This document shows positions 35,501-46,910 of a stretch of DNA of 64,000 nucleotides, one piece after another. This DNA comes from Monomorium pharaonis (Eukaryota > Arthropoda > Insecta > Hymenoptera > Formicidae), in contig NC_050475.1 of the NCBI RefSeq assembly GCF_013373865.1, positions 8,137,001 to 8,201,000 on the forward strand, given 5' to 3'. The stretch's first letter is position 1. The number at the start of each line of letters is the position of its first letter. Under the pieces are notes generated by a model. The model was not told the DNA's origin and ran no database searches. It was given only the letters and a program-made list of their open reading frames with translations. The position numbers and the translations under genes were made by a program.

Positions 35501-37640
35501 AACGATGTATTAGGTTCTCGATTTTTCTGTGAATTGTGTTTATTTGCAATTTATTTTGCGATTTTCTAACCCGCCCAACGAGACAGGAGGAAGGAAAGAA
35601 AGGAGAGGCGGGCGATCCGCAAAAATGAGAAAAAATAAAGGAAGAAAGAAGAAAAGGGATCGAAGGTCTGAGGAGGAGGAATCGCGATACCATAATATCG
35701 CGGTTATACCAGGGTCTGTCTCTTTTCAAATAATTCAAAAACCGGCCGATCGAACATATATTCCTGGGCCGACTCGCAGCTCGTACCGTGTAATTATCGT
35801 AGAAGGGCCCAACAGACCCTGAATCGCTGAATGCCCGCAGTGGTGGTCAACCTCGGTCGTACGGCCTTCACCGGATCGATCGTGAATTCGCAACGACGCG
35901 GCGCGATCGGAACGCACAAATAACCGATAAAGTTCATTATTATTGATTACTTTAGTATAGATGCGATTACTCAACGCAATCATTTGGCTTTAACTCCCAC
36001 ATAAATATTATAATGCATTCCTCCGGCACAAAACACGTGGTAAGCAATAAAACATACGCGAATGGCTAGGCGCAAATTTTCGTCATATATTTGTCGAAGT
36101 GTGTTTGTATTTAAGCCTGCTGTTCAGGTTTGTTTGACCTAAAAAATATATTTTTTATTTCTTAATGCTCGATTTAAAAACTTTTAAAAAATAAGATTTC
36201 TTTTCCAAGAAAAAGCTTCATTTTTTTTTAGAGATTTTTTTTATAATATTGACCCAAATAATATAATTGTATTGTAAATTTGAAGACAACTTGAAAATCA
36301 TGTGTTAAATTTAATAAAGCTAGAAATAGTTTCAAACTCGAGAAAGTTTCCATTTCAATGTAACTGGAATAGAGAAATGACACGAAAAAGAAAGAGCTCA
36401 AAAATAAAACGGTAACATGACAAGCTTTTATCGGCGGGCAGTTCGCCAATGTGCAAAGAGAATGCTATGCGAATATCCGTGGATCAAGATGCGCGCGATT
36501 CGCACGAAGCTACGGTGGTACACGACTTGTTAGATCATATTATACGTTTGTCCCTTACCTTCTCTACGGGGCGGTGCAAGGATGCAGCTGTGGCTTTCCC
36601 CAAGGTTCTCTCGCAGGATACGCGCGGACAACGAATAGATCGGTACTTCGATTATCCTCGTCGCGCCATCGAGCGATCGATTTCTTTCGCGGGATCCTTA
36701 TCGCAATTCCGTCTAACGATTTGTATTTATATAAAAATTTTCACTTTCTACATTTTTCCATTCCCGATTTGTATACAAAGTAGGGAACAAGATGATTTGA
36801 AAACGAATTTTTTTCTAATTTATAAATCGGATTATTCGATAAAATGGAAAGGCAAAAATAGTGATTCTCGACCGTCTGAGAACTGGTGACAACACGAAAT
36901 ACTGGAGTTTCTGTTACTTTTCACAGATTTTTTTATCTTATCGGATTCAAAGCTTTCTCTAATCATGAAATCTGCTCAGAAAAATACCAGCGTCTTTCTT
37001 TATCGTTCTATGCGATCAGCGCAAATATCCCTCCCCACCTTTATTTAGAATCCGTTCTCGAAAAAGTGCGATCATCTAATTTGCGTTTGATTAAGTAAGT
37101 ACTTATTTGATAAAAATCGTCGTTGGTTCTTTTCGTCCGAAATATATTTGTTATCAGCCTTCAATTTATCGACTGTGTGTTTGTGTGATTATTATTGTTC
37201 GAGTAACCCAAATTGAAACTATAATATTTCTCATCCCGGGAAAGCGCGCCTACGCGAGAGAGAAGCGGCAGGGAGACGTCCTGCCTTCCATCCTGTACCA
37301 TAAAGCATCTACTTTTATCATTTTTAGCTTTCCTCGTCAGAGATGAAATTTAAATATAGCGGTTTGCTGCGCTGTGCGTGGCCCTCGCCTAAAACGCTCG
37401 CACTCGCGTCTTTCCCCAATGTTCCCACGACAATGTGGGACGTATTTGAGAAAAGAAAAAAGATCTAAGAAGGGTTACGGACGGATTGTCGTCCTTCGAG
37501 AGTTAGATGGATCAGGAGGACTTCCGGCGCGATAAAAAGTCTTCTTTCCTAGTTGCGTTCTAACCCCGGTGTACTTTTTCCGCCGCTTTTTGGAGGGTGC
37601 GCGCGTAGGAGAAATATGAGACAGGCGTGTCATTTAGCGC
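35501..37640. other. Mixed noncoding block with one uncharacterised plus-strand ORF
   Basis: Moderate GC at 35500-36090, AT-rich at 36100-36430, then mixed. The frame 36449-36889 plus (146 codons, ATG start) is the most ORF-like item and is listed as a finding. No domain was recognised. Confidence 0.4.
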
Positions 37641-38500
37641 GACATCAGGTAACGTTTTATAAAGAATCGATTAACGTCATATGTGCCTACTCTTAGGAAA
37701 CAAAATTCAAATAATTTCACTATGAAAATCAAATAATTGTGATATCTCAATAAGAGGACAAAGTAATGTACTCTTACGTGAAATATAATTAAAGGACTTC
37801 CTACAAGTCTAATTACAAAAAAGTAAAATTTTTAGAAAATAACAACTTTTCCTCTTCGAACCGCATACTCTATAAATATAGTAATTTTTCTCCGGACATA
37901 TAATAGCTATAGGAACATAATTGCAGGCTTTTACTTATATTTTGAAAATCTTTAAAAGAAACAAATAAAAAATCTTTGGTCTTGTTTGGTTTTTGCATTT
38001 TATTTTACAGTTTATTAACTTATAATATTTTATTTATCTTTTCTATAATATTAATACTGATGAAAGTAAAGAAGAAAATATTATTTAAAGTACAAGACAA
38101 TTTTTTTCATTTTTTATTAATAAAATTTTACAAATTGTTAACAAAAACGTCCTTTAACAATATATTTTTCGCTGTATAAATACGATAACTTTTTGGACAC
38201 ATGAAAATAATTTTATAGGTTTTAATATTAATATTTTTTGAGGATCTATTTAAAAAATTAATATTTGGATTTGTTTGATTTTTGCGAAAGATTTACATTT
38301 ATGTAATTTTAAATTTATATTGATATTTTTCACCATTGTGTGCATTTGTTTGATTCTTACTGAAACATAATTGTTCATAATAAACTGTGATGCTACTGAT
38401 AGATGATTTAATGCCTTAATCTTTAATTTCTTGGGAAACACTTTAATTATAATTTCACTCAAATTATGTAACTTGTAAATAACTTTTCGATAATTTATAA
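37641..38500. other. AT-rich noncoding block with short direct repeats
   Basis: ATAAATATAGTAA...TTTTTCTCCGGACATA (about 37873-37900) recurs loosely as ATAAATACGATAA...CTTTTTGGACACAT (about 38176-38202). ATTTGTTTGATT recurs at about 38269 and 38343. No gene is seen. Confidence 0.4.
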
Positions 38501-39370
38501 CAATGATTAATTTCAAGATTGGAAGCTCATTTCTTTTCGAGCAACTGCAACTGACTCCTCGCATAGCACCTGCTCTAACGTCTGTTGCTTTGGAAAAATT
38601 GTATTGGTCCATGCCGAAGTCTTTCGGAGGAACGTACGGAAAAAAAGGAGCTATTAAAAAGATTCTCTCGTACCGTTCGATCATTAAGATTTTCACGCCG
38701 TCGTGGAACTCTTTTTACCAGGCATCGACTGATCGATGGATCCGACCGAGAGAAACCCCTTCCCAATGCTGGCTGGCAAAATGCTATTGCGACGGAGGGA
38801 GGGAGGGTGTGAGGAGGAATGAAAAAATTATCAAGGAATACGAAAAATGGAGAAATCTTGAAAGAGAAATCGGTTGATATATATCAGCGCACGGTGACGT
38901 ATAAAGGCGAGAATGATTAATCGTCGCGCAGATCGTTAAGGCGTCCCGAGATTTACTGGAGAGTCGAGGATTTACCCCTCGGCATTTTTTTTCCATCTTT
39001 TTTTCTCTCACTCAATCGTTTTGGAGGGGCAGGGGAGGGGGGCGGGGGTCACATTTGCCCGGATCGCGGAAGTTCCGGCGCAAATTACCGAAACCGAATC
39101 TCCTCGCCCGAGACAAGCGGAAGCGAGAGTTACTTGAGGGTTCCGAGTGTGTGTGCGCAACTTGTGCATTAAATTACGAGGGTCGTCGCCTTCAAACCCA
39201 CTCTCCAAAATTACCCTACTTCCCACAACCTGTAACGCGCTCGATCGCATGTTTTCAAGAGGAGGGGGGAGGGGGGGGGCGAGAGACAACGCGGAAAAAA
39301 GTCGACAAGAAAAGGTACCCCTCACGTTTGTCAGTTCGTGTGAAAGCCGGAAAAATTATGTGTCTCCACT
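38501..39370. other. Moderate-GC noncoding block
   Basis: Frames at 38503-38877 plus and 38250-38696 minus overlap on opposite strands and neither shows a recognisable domain. A poly-G-rich purine run lies at 39262-39280. Confidence 0.4.
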
Positions 39371-39394
39371 TTTGAGTTAATTTGTCTTGTGCTC

Positions 39395-39417
39395 GTCGAG
39401 AAATAATATTTCTCGAC
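39395..39417. repeat. Perfect 10-bp inverted repeat, 3-nt spacer
   Basis: GTCGAGAAAT (39395-39404) and ATTTCTCGAC (39408-39417) are exact reverse complements around AAT. It could be a dyad binding site or chance. Confidence 0.65.
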
Positions 39418-39600
39418 TCAATGATCAGTAATTACAAATTATAAAATAAATGATTTAAATAAAAGGTAAAATGTACGAAAGTAATCAACTCGAAAAGAGA
39501 TTTTGTCAATTTTGTGCTTCGAAACGGAAATTTATTAAATACTAAAATTACCGTTATTTTATTTTTATCCGTGCGTGTAGAAAAGAATATACATGTTTTC

Positions 39601-39796
39601 TTGCACTAAAAAAAAATTTGGTTGAATTAACTGGAATGTGAACTAACGGTTCGGATTCTAGTTGAACCTACCAAATTTCCAATTAATTTAACAAAAATTC
39701 TTGTTGAATTAATTGGAAATCTTGTAAAATCAACTAGAAATCTGAACCGTTAGTTCAATTTCAGTTAATTCAACCAAGACTCTTTTTTCTGTGCAA
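39601..39796. mobile_element. 196-bp near-complete hairpin MITE
   Basis: The two halves pair over roughly 85-90 nt each. The left begins TTGCACTAAAAAAAAATTTG, then GGTTGAATTAACTGGAA, GAACTAACGGTTC and TTTCCAATTAATTTAAC. The right half is the inverse: GTTGAATTAATTGGAAA, GAACCGTTAGTTC, TTCAGTTAATTCAACC and finally GTGCAA. The loop is about 10 nt. It has no coding capacity. The end structure (purine-rich A run inside a CAC terminus) resembles the TACACTGA MITEs, but the interior is different, so it is a separate family. Confidence 0.8.
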
Positions 39797-39900
39797 AAAA
39801 TCTTTCTAGAAATTGCCGATTGAGTTCAGTGAACTGTAATCGACATATTTGTAATTCTAAAATTACGGGATGCCCGATAAGTTGGGCCGAATCACCCGAA

Positions 39901-40690
39901 TGAGGGGCCATGTGCGCGTTTGTGTCTCGAGAATGGTCGAAGAGATCTAATAGAGGGCACGCGGGATCTTCGAAGTCTGCTGTTTCTCAAGGAGACGCTA
40001 TCTCATCGAGCGAGTTTTGCTCTTCAAAAGCATCCGGGAATTATGAGGATAAAAGTGTTTTTAGCGTACACTGCCTGTTCACTAATACAATAATGACAAA
40101 TCACGCGAGAATGACTTCATCGTTGAAAAAAATAAGGTAAAAAAACCCTCCCGGGATTAACACGCGCAACAAAATGGAATCGGAGAATCGGTTTTGCGTC
40201 GGGAACAGTTTTACAATATCGCAAAAGATAATCCCTCCCGTTTCTCGTCAAACTCAGCCATTTCTTTTTATTTCAAAAGCCTCCTTTTTCTTTAACTCGG
40301 AGCTACACATGCTGATGTAATCTTAGCCCACCTCACGGTACACTTTCGTGTACGACTCGTATCGCTTATGAATTCTTACGTGATTCGTACTTTATTCCCC
40401 CCTTCAGTCTGACACGCGTACGCATTCGGTACTTTCTATTATCTGAATCTATTTTTACGATGACTCCTCCTTTGAAAGCAGTTCCTTTCACGCTCGCTCG
40501 CTCCATAGACGACGCTAAGCCGATCGACGATCCCCGAAACAGGATTTTTTTGTCGCGCGTCGTAAGATCTTAAGAATTTCACGCGAGTCACGTTTTGGAC
40601 GGGAGGCGTAGAGGTCGTGGAGGCGTAGAACCGTGACTTCAGATTTTTTAGACGCAATGGAAGAGAAGACGCGAAATGTTTACACGCCAA
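39901..40690. other. Moderate-GC noncoding block
   Basis: The frame 39910-40140 plus ends two codons after a weak donor-like AAG|GTAAAA. Composition is ordinary but no family was recognised. The remainder has no structure I could support. Confidence 0.4.
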
Positions 40691-41810
40691 GTATCTGATA
40701 CCAATATATCTGTAGAACAGATAATATCATAAGGTATTTCTTACAAAATGCGAAATCACATATCCTTCATTCCCATCATACAACTTAATATACGTAAATA
40801 TTACATGAATGTTAAATATGCATTCATAAATGTCACGTACTAAAATAATATCATAAAAGATATTGATTAAATATGAATTAGATAAAACATATAACGTTTT
40901 GCATATTTACTTTCAAAATAGAATACAAAAAAAATTTATCAGCAAATAGAAATTCGCAACACCTTAGATAAAATATAGAATTATAAGTTTAATATAATAA
41001 TATATATATGTAAATATACATATATATACATATATATGCTATTAAACAAAATATAGAATTTTTAACATTTTATAAATTTACAAAATTTTAAAATATTTTA
41101 TATATGCACTTAAAATAATAATTATAATAATATTTAAATAGAAAAATCGCCAAAAAAGTATAGCTAAAAATACAGATTAAGGGTAAAATTCCACACTCAT
41201 TATGTGATATTTCTCGATGCCATTGACAGATCTTTGCAATTATTCCATATAATATATATATTCATAATATCCGAAATTCTGAAATTCGCTCTCTTTTCTC
41301 TCTCTCTCTCTCTCTTGCATATCGATAATACTTTAAAATATTTACTTCACATAACGTATTTACGATATGAAATTCAAGGAATTATAAATTCAAAAAATTT
41401 ACTAATTTAGTAATTCTTGAATTTACTAATAACAATAAATAATATAAAAATAACTTTTTTTGCCTTCAGATTTTGTAAAGAATTTTCTGTAGATTTTTAG
41501 CTGCTATAAATACAAAGGACATAAAATGTCTCATAAACAGCAAAATTTTGGAAAAATCTGCTATAAAAGTTGTCAAAAATTCTTTCAACTCTTGAAAAAT
41601 TTTGTCTAAAGCTACTAATTATAGAAAAATATCAAAACTGTAATCTTTAGCAATTTTCACAGTAAATTTCTTAAAATGTAACATGATAGAAACTATTTCC
41701 AAGTTTATATTTAAAAATAAAAAAATGTATAAGAAATAACTTATTGTCTCAAAGCAAATTTCGTGTTATACTGTGTAATTAAGGAGTAATTATCGTAAAA
41801 TAAAATTTAT

Positions 41811-41817
<7 letters not shown>

Positions 41818-41852
<35 letters not shown>
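41818..41852. repeat. (TG)n microsatellite
   Basis: Pure TG tract of 35 bp in AT-rich surroundings. Confidence 0.9.
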
Positions 41853-41854
<2 letters not shown>

Positions 41855-42169
41855 TTGTTTTAAAGAATTCTACATTTCATCTCTTTTACTTTATACTATT
41901 TTGTCTTTATATACCCTTACGCAATCAATTTCTGATATAAAAATCGCAATTTAATTTATAACTATATTTAAAAAATAAAATATTTTTTAGTAATGGAATA
42001 TAATTACAATGTGGTACACAGTATTTGCATATAATGGAAATGCTACTTAATCTTTCTATTTCCCTTTTTTCTTTTCACATAAGATTTTACCGTCAAAAAT
42101 ATAATGTTGACGTTTATATGGATTCAGGTAGAAATTATAATAATATAATAAGGATATCATTTGTCACTC

Positions 42170-42202
42170 AATGATATCATAATGATATCATAACGGTATC
42201 TT
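42170..42202. repeat. Tandem 11-mer containing a palindrome
   Basis: AATGATATCAT occurs twice exactly (42170-42180 and 42181-42191), followed by the diverged AACGGTATCTT. The core ATGATATCAT is itself a 10-bp palindrome. Confidence 0.7.
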
Positions 42203-43900
42203 ATATGTGTATTTATAAGTGAGAAATAAAGTCATTGATAAATTTCTTATGATGTTATTATGACTATGTTCTATCTAGGAGACATAAAACGACGACAAGT
42301 CGAACACAGCATTTTAGCTCTGTACGATTGTATCTATTGATTGTGTCATAATTGAAAACCATGAGTATACTATGTTACACAGTGAATAAGAACATAATAA
42401 AATATCAATCAATTAAATTAAATGTTATAACACAAACTTGTTGGATAATTAAATATTTTATTATAAAATTATATAAAAAAGTATTTATTATACAATTTTT
42501 TACGTTTAAAACATATGATTTAATTAAGAGTAATATAATTTAAATTAGTTTTCCCAAATTCAAATTTTTAAAGACTTTGGGACAATATAATTGTAAAAAA
42601 CTTAAAGCTCTTAATAATCTTCTAATCGCAAAGCAAATTTAAGATAATTTAAAAATAAAAGCTCTTCTATTTAAAAAAATTGATATGTGTGATAGCATTT
42701 ATTAATCTTGTTACAATTATTCAATTATTCTAGTATATTTAGAAGTGTGTAACGTAGATGTCATAAATATTTATGCTTCGATAGCCTCTAAGGCGAAATA
42801 CTATATCAACATTCAGTTTCACAAATCACATTTTATATTTTATACAATTTATGTTATACATATATCACTTCGGTATTTACCATTAATTACATTAAAGCAT
42901 ATGTTAGAAATATTAATTGTAATTTTACATTATTGAAATATTAAAAGAAAAAAGTATATTTTAGTGAATTATATATTTATTAATATTTTAATTTAGTTGA
43001 TTAATATATAAGATAATACATAAATTAATGTCAGCTTAATTAACATTAATATTATATAATTGTAATACCTCAATTGTCAAGTATCTTTATTTTACATAGA
43101 AATCATTACATTTGATTATTATATTTAATTTAACAAAAGATAATTAGTAGAAAACTAATAAGTAAAGTCGGCGTGTGGTTGGATTGCACTTTTCGGCTGA
43201 TTTCTGCGACAATCAGCCAATCTCCACTCCTTTCATATCGTATAGTTTCTAGGCTACAATCTGGTCGCAAGTCTGAGTATAGTCAGCATATTATTGTTAA
43301 TTTTTTAATATTCAGAGTAATATTAAAAATTAATTATATTATATTATAAATTTAATATTTTTCATAAATGCAATGTTAAACATTCTGTTTCCACAAAACA
43401 TTTGTTGCACTAAATGTCATAAAAAGTGGAAATTCTATAATTACAAAATTAAAAACTTTATTAAACATTGCTTAGAACTTATAAGAAATAAAAAATAAGA
43501 TACAATTTCAATGTACTATAAAATTCGTAAACATTTTTGCTAAATTAAAAAAGATATCAGAAAAAAACTTAATCTATTGAAAATGTAATGATGTAATATG
43601 AATCATATCGCTTAAAGTTATTCCAATCTGTTACAATCAAATATCATAATTACATACAATGTACCTTGTAACATATTGTAATAAAAGGTAAGCAGATAAT
43701 ATTATTACTTTGTTATAATTAAATCATATAGATTATAGAAAATGTAGAGAGCATACCATTGTAAAGAGATCTAATGCAGAAATGTTACATTTAAATCTCG
43801 ATACCCTAGTAAAAAAAAATTTAATAAATCAGCACGCGTTACAATAGCATTGCACTAGTATTGCGTTCATACAAATATTTTATTTGTTATTGTTGTTTGT

Positions 43901-44100
43901 TGCGCTCGTTCAATGTGAGAGTGAGCTTAGGCACGGCTTGCTCGACCTACGCGTGACTTTGACCGCGCGCTTGCGACGCGCCTCAGCGACGTGCATCCTA
44001 CCCGCATGCCTGACTGAATGACTGAATCGGAATGAACAGCCGTTACAGCCGTGTATTACTTTTGTTACTCTTCCCCCACCAACAAGACCAACCACCAAGA
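43901..44100. other. Small CpG-rich island in an AT-rich desert
   Basis: About 200 bp of CpG-rich DNA with sharp edges on both sides. The minus-strand frame 43910-44098 has no recognisable domain. It may be an old insertion or an isolated regulatory island. Confidence 0.4.
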
Positions 44101-44790
44101 ATATGATACAAGCAACTGATATTGTATGAAATGTGTAAAACTATTAACAACACACTTTTATGAATAAGTTGTGAAATCTGAATTAGACACAAGATATTTT
44201 TTTTATAATACACTTATGTAACTTTTTCACTTAACCACTTTTATTTTCTCTTAGTCACTATAAAATTTATAAGAATTGCTAAATGTTACCTAAACGGAAA
44301 AAATACTAACAATAAAATTAAGAAAAATTTTAATTTATCGTGTTCTAATATATATAATAGAGAATATTAAATTATATTTGATCTATTTGTATTAAAACAT
44401 AATAAATGTTTCATTTTCGTTGAATTTAAAGATTATTTATGAACTCTTCGAAGCTTAATAAATATTCATTCATTAAATAATAATTACATTCATGAAGATC
44501 GATTTGAACACAAATTTTTGTTATCAGATTAATTACTCAAATTGGTACGTTTTAAACAAGTAAATGTTTAAAACGTACCAATTTTGAAAAAAAAATTAAT
44601 CGATAAATGTAGAATATGTAAAAACACTAACTCCTATTTGTTTCAACAAAAAGTAAAACCAAGGTACAAATAAAAAAAAATTTTAGTGAAAAAAAAAGAA
44701 ATAATGGTATTGATGAATATTTCTTATTTTGAAGATCAAAATTACCATGTAAAGGATGTTTTGAACAGAATATATATTATCAGCGTAAGC
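44101..44790. other. AT-rich block with a perfect 20-bp hairpin
   Basis: AT-rich DNA without a gene. The one structured item is the hairpin at 44539-44584. Confidence 0.5.
44539..44584. repeat. Perfect 20-bp stem hairpin
   Basis: AAATTGGTACGTTTTAAACA (44539-44558) and TGTTTAAAACGTACCAATTT (44565-44584) are exact reverse complements around a 6-nt loop. Beyond the stem, GATTAAT on the left and ATTAATC on the right extend pairing after bulges. It is a foldback element or structured RNA candidate; no known miRNA was matched. Confidence 0.75.
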
Positions 44791-45720
44791 ACCGGGTATC
44801 AATGACGCGATACGCTACGAGAACGACAACGGTTACATACCCACGCACGATCGTGCTTAGAAACACAGGTTTTTAAGACCGCGGCAGGGTGTACAGCTGT
44901 TGGTTACGCGCGGCAGCTGACAGAAGAAAGGGGTTAAGGACCCCGTGTACATCCGTGGAAGAGAAGAGAAGAGAGGAGCCGCAACACGCGGAGGAAGGGA
45001 TCTTGACGGAGAAGGACCGTCGGTCGCGAGGAAGAGCGAGGAGGTGGTTTCTCTCCGCGGGACCATTCACGAGCCCTGCGCAACCCCACGAAAAGGGTCT
45101 CTCGTCTCGCTCTTCTGGTTCCAAGCCCTTCGCGATTTCTGGATTTCCGCGTCTTTAGTAACCCGAGAACCGAAAACAGTTGGGCAGGTAGCCGTCGAAG
45201 AGGAACGAAAACGAGCGAGCCAACGGCGAGAGAAGAAGGGATATCGTACCCTTCCAGAGCGAGAACCCTTTGAAGCGGCGTTGCAACCCTTGAATGGCGA
45301 GCGATCTCTGCGATTACAACAAAAAAAAAAAAAATTGTGCAAGATGACATCTCGTGCTCTCCCTCTCCCCCCCCTTTTTTTATTCCCCACCCCCTCCCCG
45401 GTATCCTATCCCCTTTTCTTCCTCCCGCGATGCCAACTTCTTCCAGAATGACGGAACCCCGCCGTTACCTGACTACCAGAAAATACCAGCTGTATTTTCT
45501 TTAGAGATTTTCGGATCGCGTCACCGCTCCCCGTCTCTCCCTCCTTCGCGGCTGACGCGATACCGCTGTCTCTCTCTCTTTAACTAATCTTCTACTCGCT
45601 CTCTCTTGCTTTCGGCGAGCGCTATCTCGGGACAGAGTCTGGTTTACGAGCTCACAGGGCTTTTGATCGAGTTTGACGCTAGATCTTGATACTGTCTGCG
45701 AGCAGTCGCTGATCCTGCAT
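44791..45720. other. GC/CpG-rich noncoding block
   Basis: CpG-rich with purine-rich sequence at 44960-45045 and a C/T-rich run at 45356-45430. Frames overlap on both strands (44945-45451 plus, 44934-45350 minus). No domain was recognised. The base composition is compatible with a promoter or 5' region, but no promoter element is convincing. Confidence 0.4.
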
Positions 45721-46910
45721 CAGTGTCGGTTTCGAGCTGGTATTGTTAATCGAGTTTACATATACCAACGACGAAAAATACCGAAATTGCAATGATTATG
45801 CCAAATAATACATATGCTTCAATATTTCGATTTTTTTTTTAAATTTAAACAAGTATAATAGAAGTGAAGGTAATTTGCCAAAATTAGTCAGAATCAAACT
45901 TTTTTAAAAAATTATAATTTTTATTATTTAAATCGTGTTTCTTTTAAACATGTATTAAACACATAATATATAGCATAAATATGTAATCTATACTTTAACA
46001 TAATAGATTATTTGATTACTATAAATAAACTATATCTCTCGACTGAATAATATAAATATTGAAATCGGAATAATAAAATCAAAGATATAATTTTTGTTTA
46101 TATCATTGTATATGTTCTGAATTCTAATTTATCTTATACTTCACGAATAAAATAATTCGTTTTATAATTCTTTTATATTTACAAGATATAAACATTATTG
46201 AAGAAAACAAAATTTTATTATAAAATTAAATTTTTTGGTTTAAAATAAAAATTTATTGCTAATCTATATTTAAATGTTTGTATGTATGCATAATCCTTTC
46301 GTTTATAAATTGCAATATAAAAATCGATAAAGCATATAATTTAAATTATGGATTACTATAGTCAATTCAATATATTCAATTCATCAAATAACTACTTAAA
46401 TAACTACTTAAAATTTCAAAAAAGCAATTCTCCAAGCGTCAGGATGTTTAAAGAAGTGCATTAACAAAATTCCATGCCATTTTTAATTTTGTATAATTCA
46501 AAAGGTATAGAGCTGAATAATATGTTAGATAATAAAATAATACTCAGATGTGCATATATTTGTACGATGACATGTTCAAGTTTACAATGAATGAGGAAGT
46601 ATGTGTCACATTAAATGCTAAAGTGTACTCTGGAAAAGTTTTGAAATGTTCAAAAGTAAAAATATTTTATAGCCAACTAACTTAAAAGTGAGTTACTAAA
46701 CAAATAATTCTACAATCACTAGAATTTGTCAATTAAACGTTTAATTTAAAATACTTACGAAAAATAATAAATGTCGAAAGAAGTATAAAATAAATCTTGT
46801 TTTCGTTTTATCAGCATATTAAAAACTTATATTTACATCATTTCGCGTAAAATATGATGACATATTAAAGAAAGATTTTAAATTAGGAAATAACAAATAT
46901 TCATCTGCTG
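45721..46910. other. AT-rich noncoding block
   Basis: About 1.2 kb of AT-rich DNA without a usable frame. AAATAACTACTT is repeated in tandem at 46386-46397 and 46398-46409. No transposon ends were found. Confidence 0.5.

Larger units (their letters stand above)
39371..39900. other. AT-rich block with palindromes and a hairpin MITE
   Basis: AT-rich block dominated by the 196-bp hairpin element and a smaller perfect palindrome at 39395-39417. No gene is seen. Confidence 0.5.
40691..43900. other. Long AT-rich desert
   Basis: About 3.2 kb of AT-rich DNA. It contains TA/CA-rich palindromic runs at 40990-41040, a CT tract (41298-41314), a (TG)n tract and a tandem 11-mer (42170-42202). A small GC-richer island at 43167-43280 has the hairpin GGCTGATT/AATCAGCC. 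No transposase motif or gene was recognised. Confidence 0.55.

Noticed and set aside
39910..40140. Possible exon ending at a donor-like AAG|GTAAAA
   Set aside because: The donor is weak, the frame closes within two codons anyway, and the sequence matches nothing recognised.
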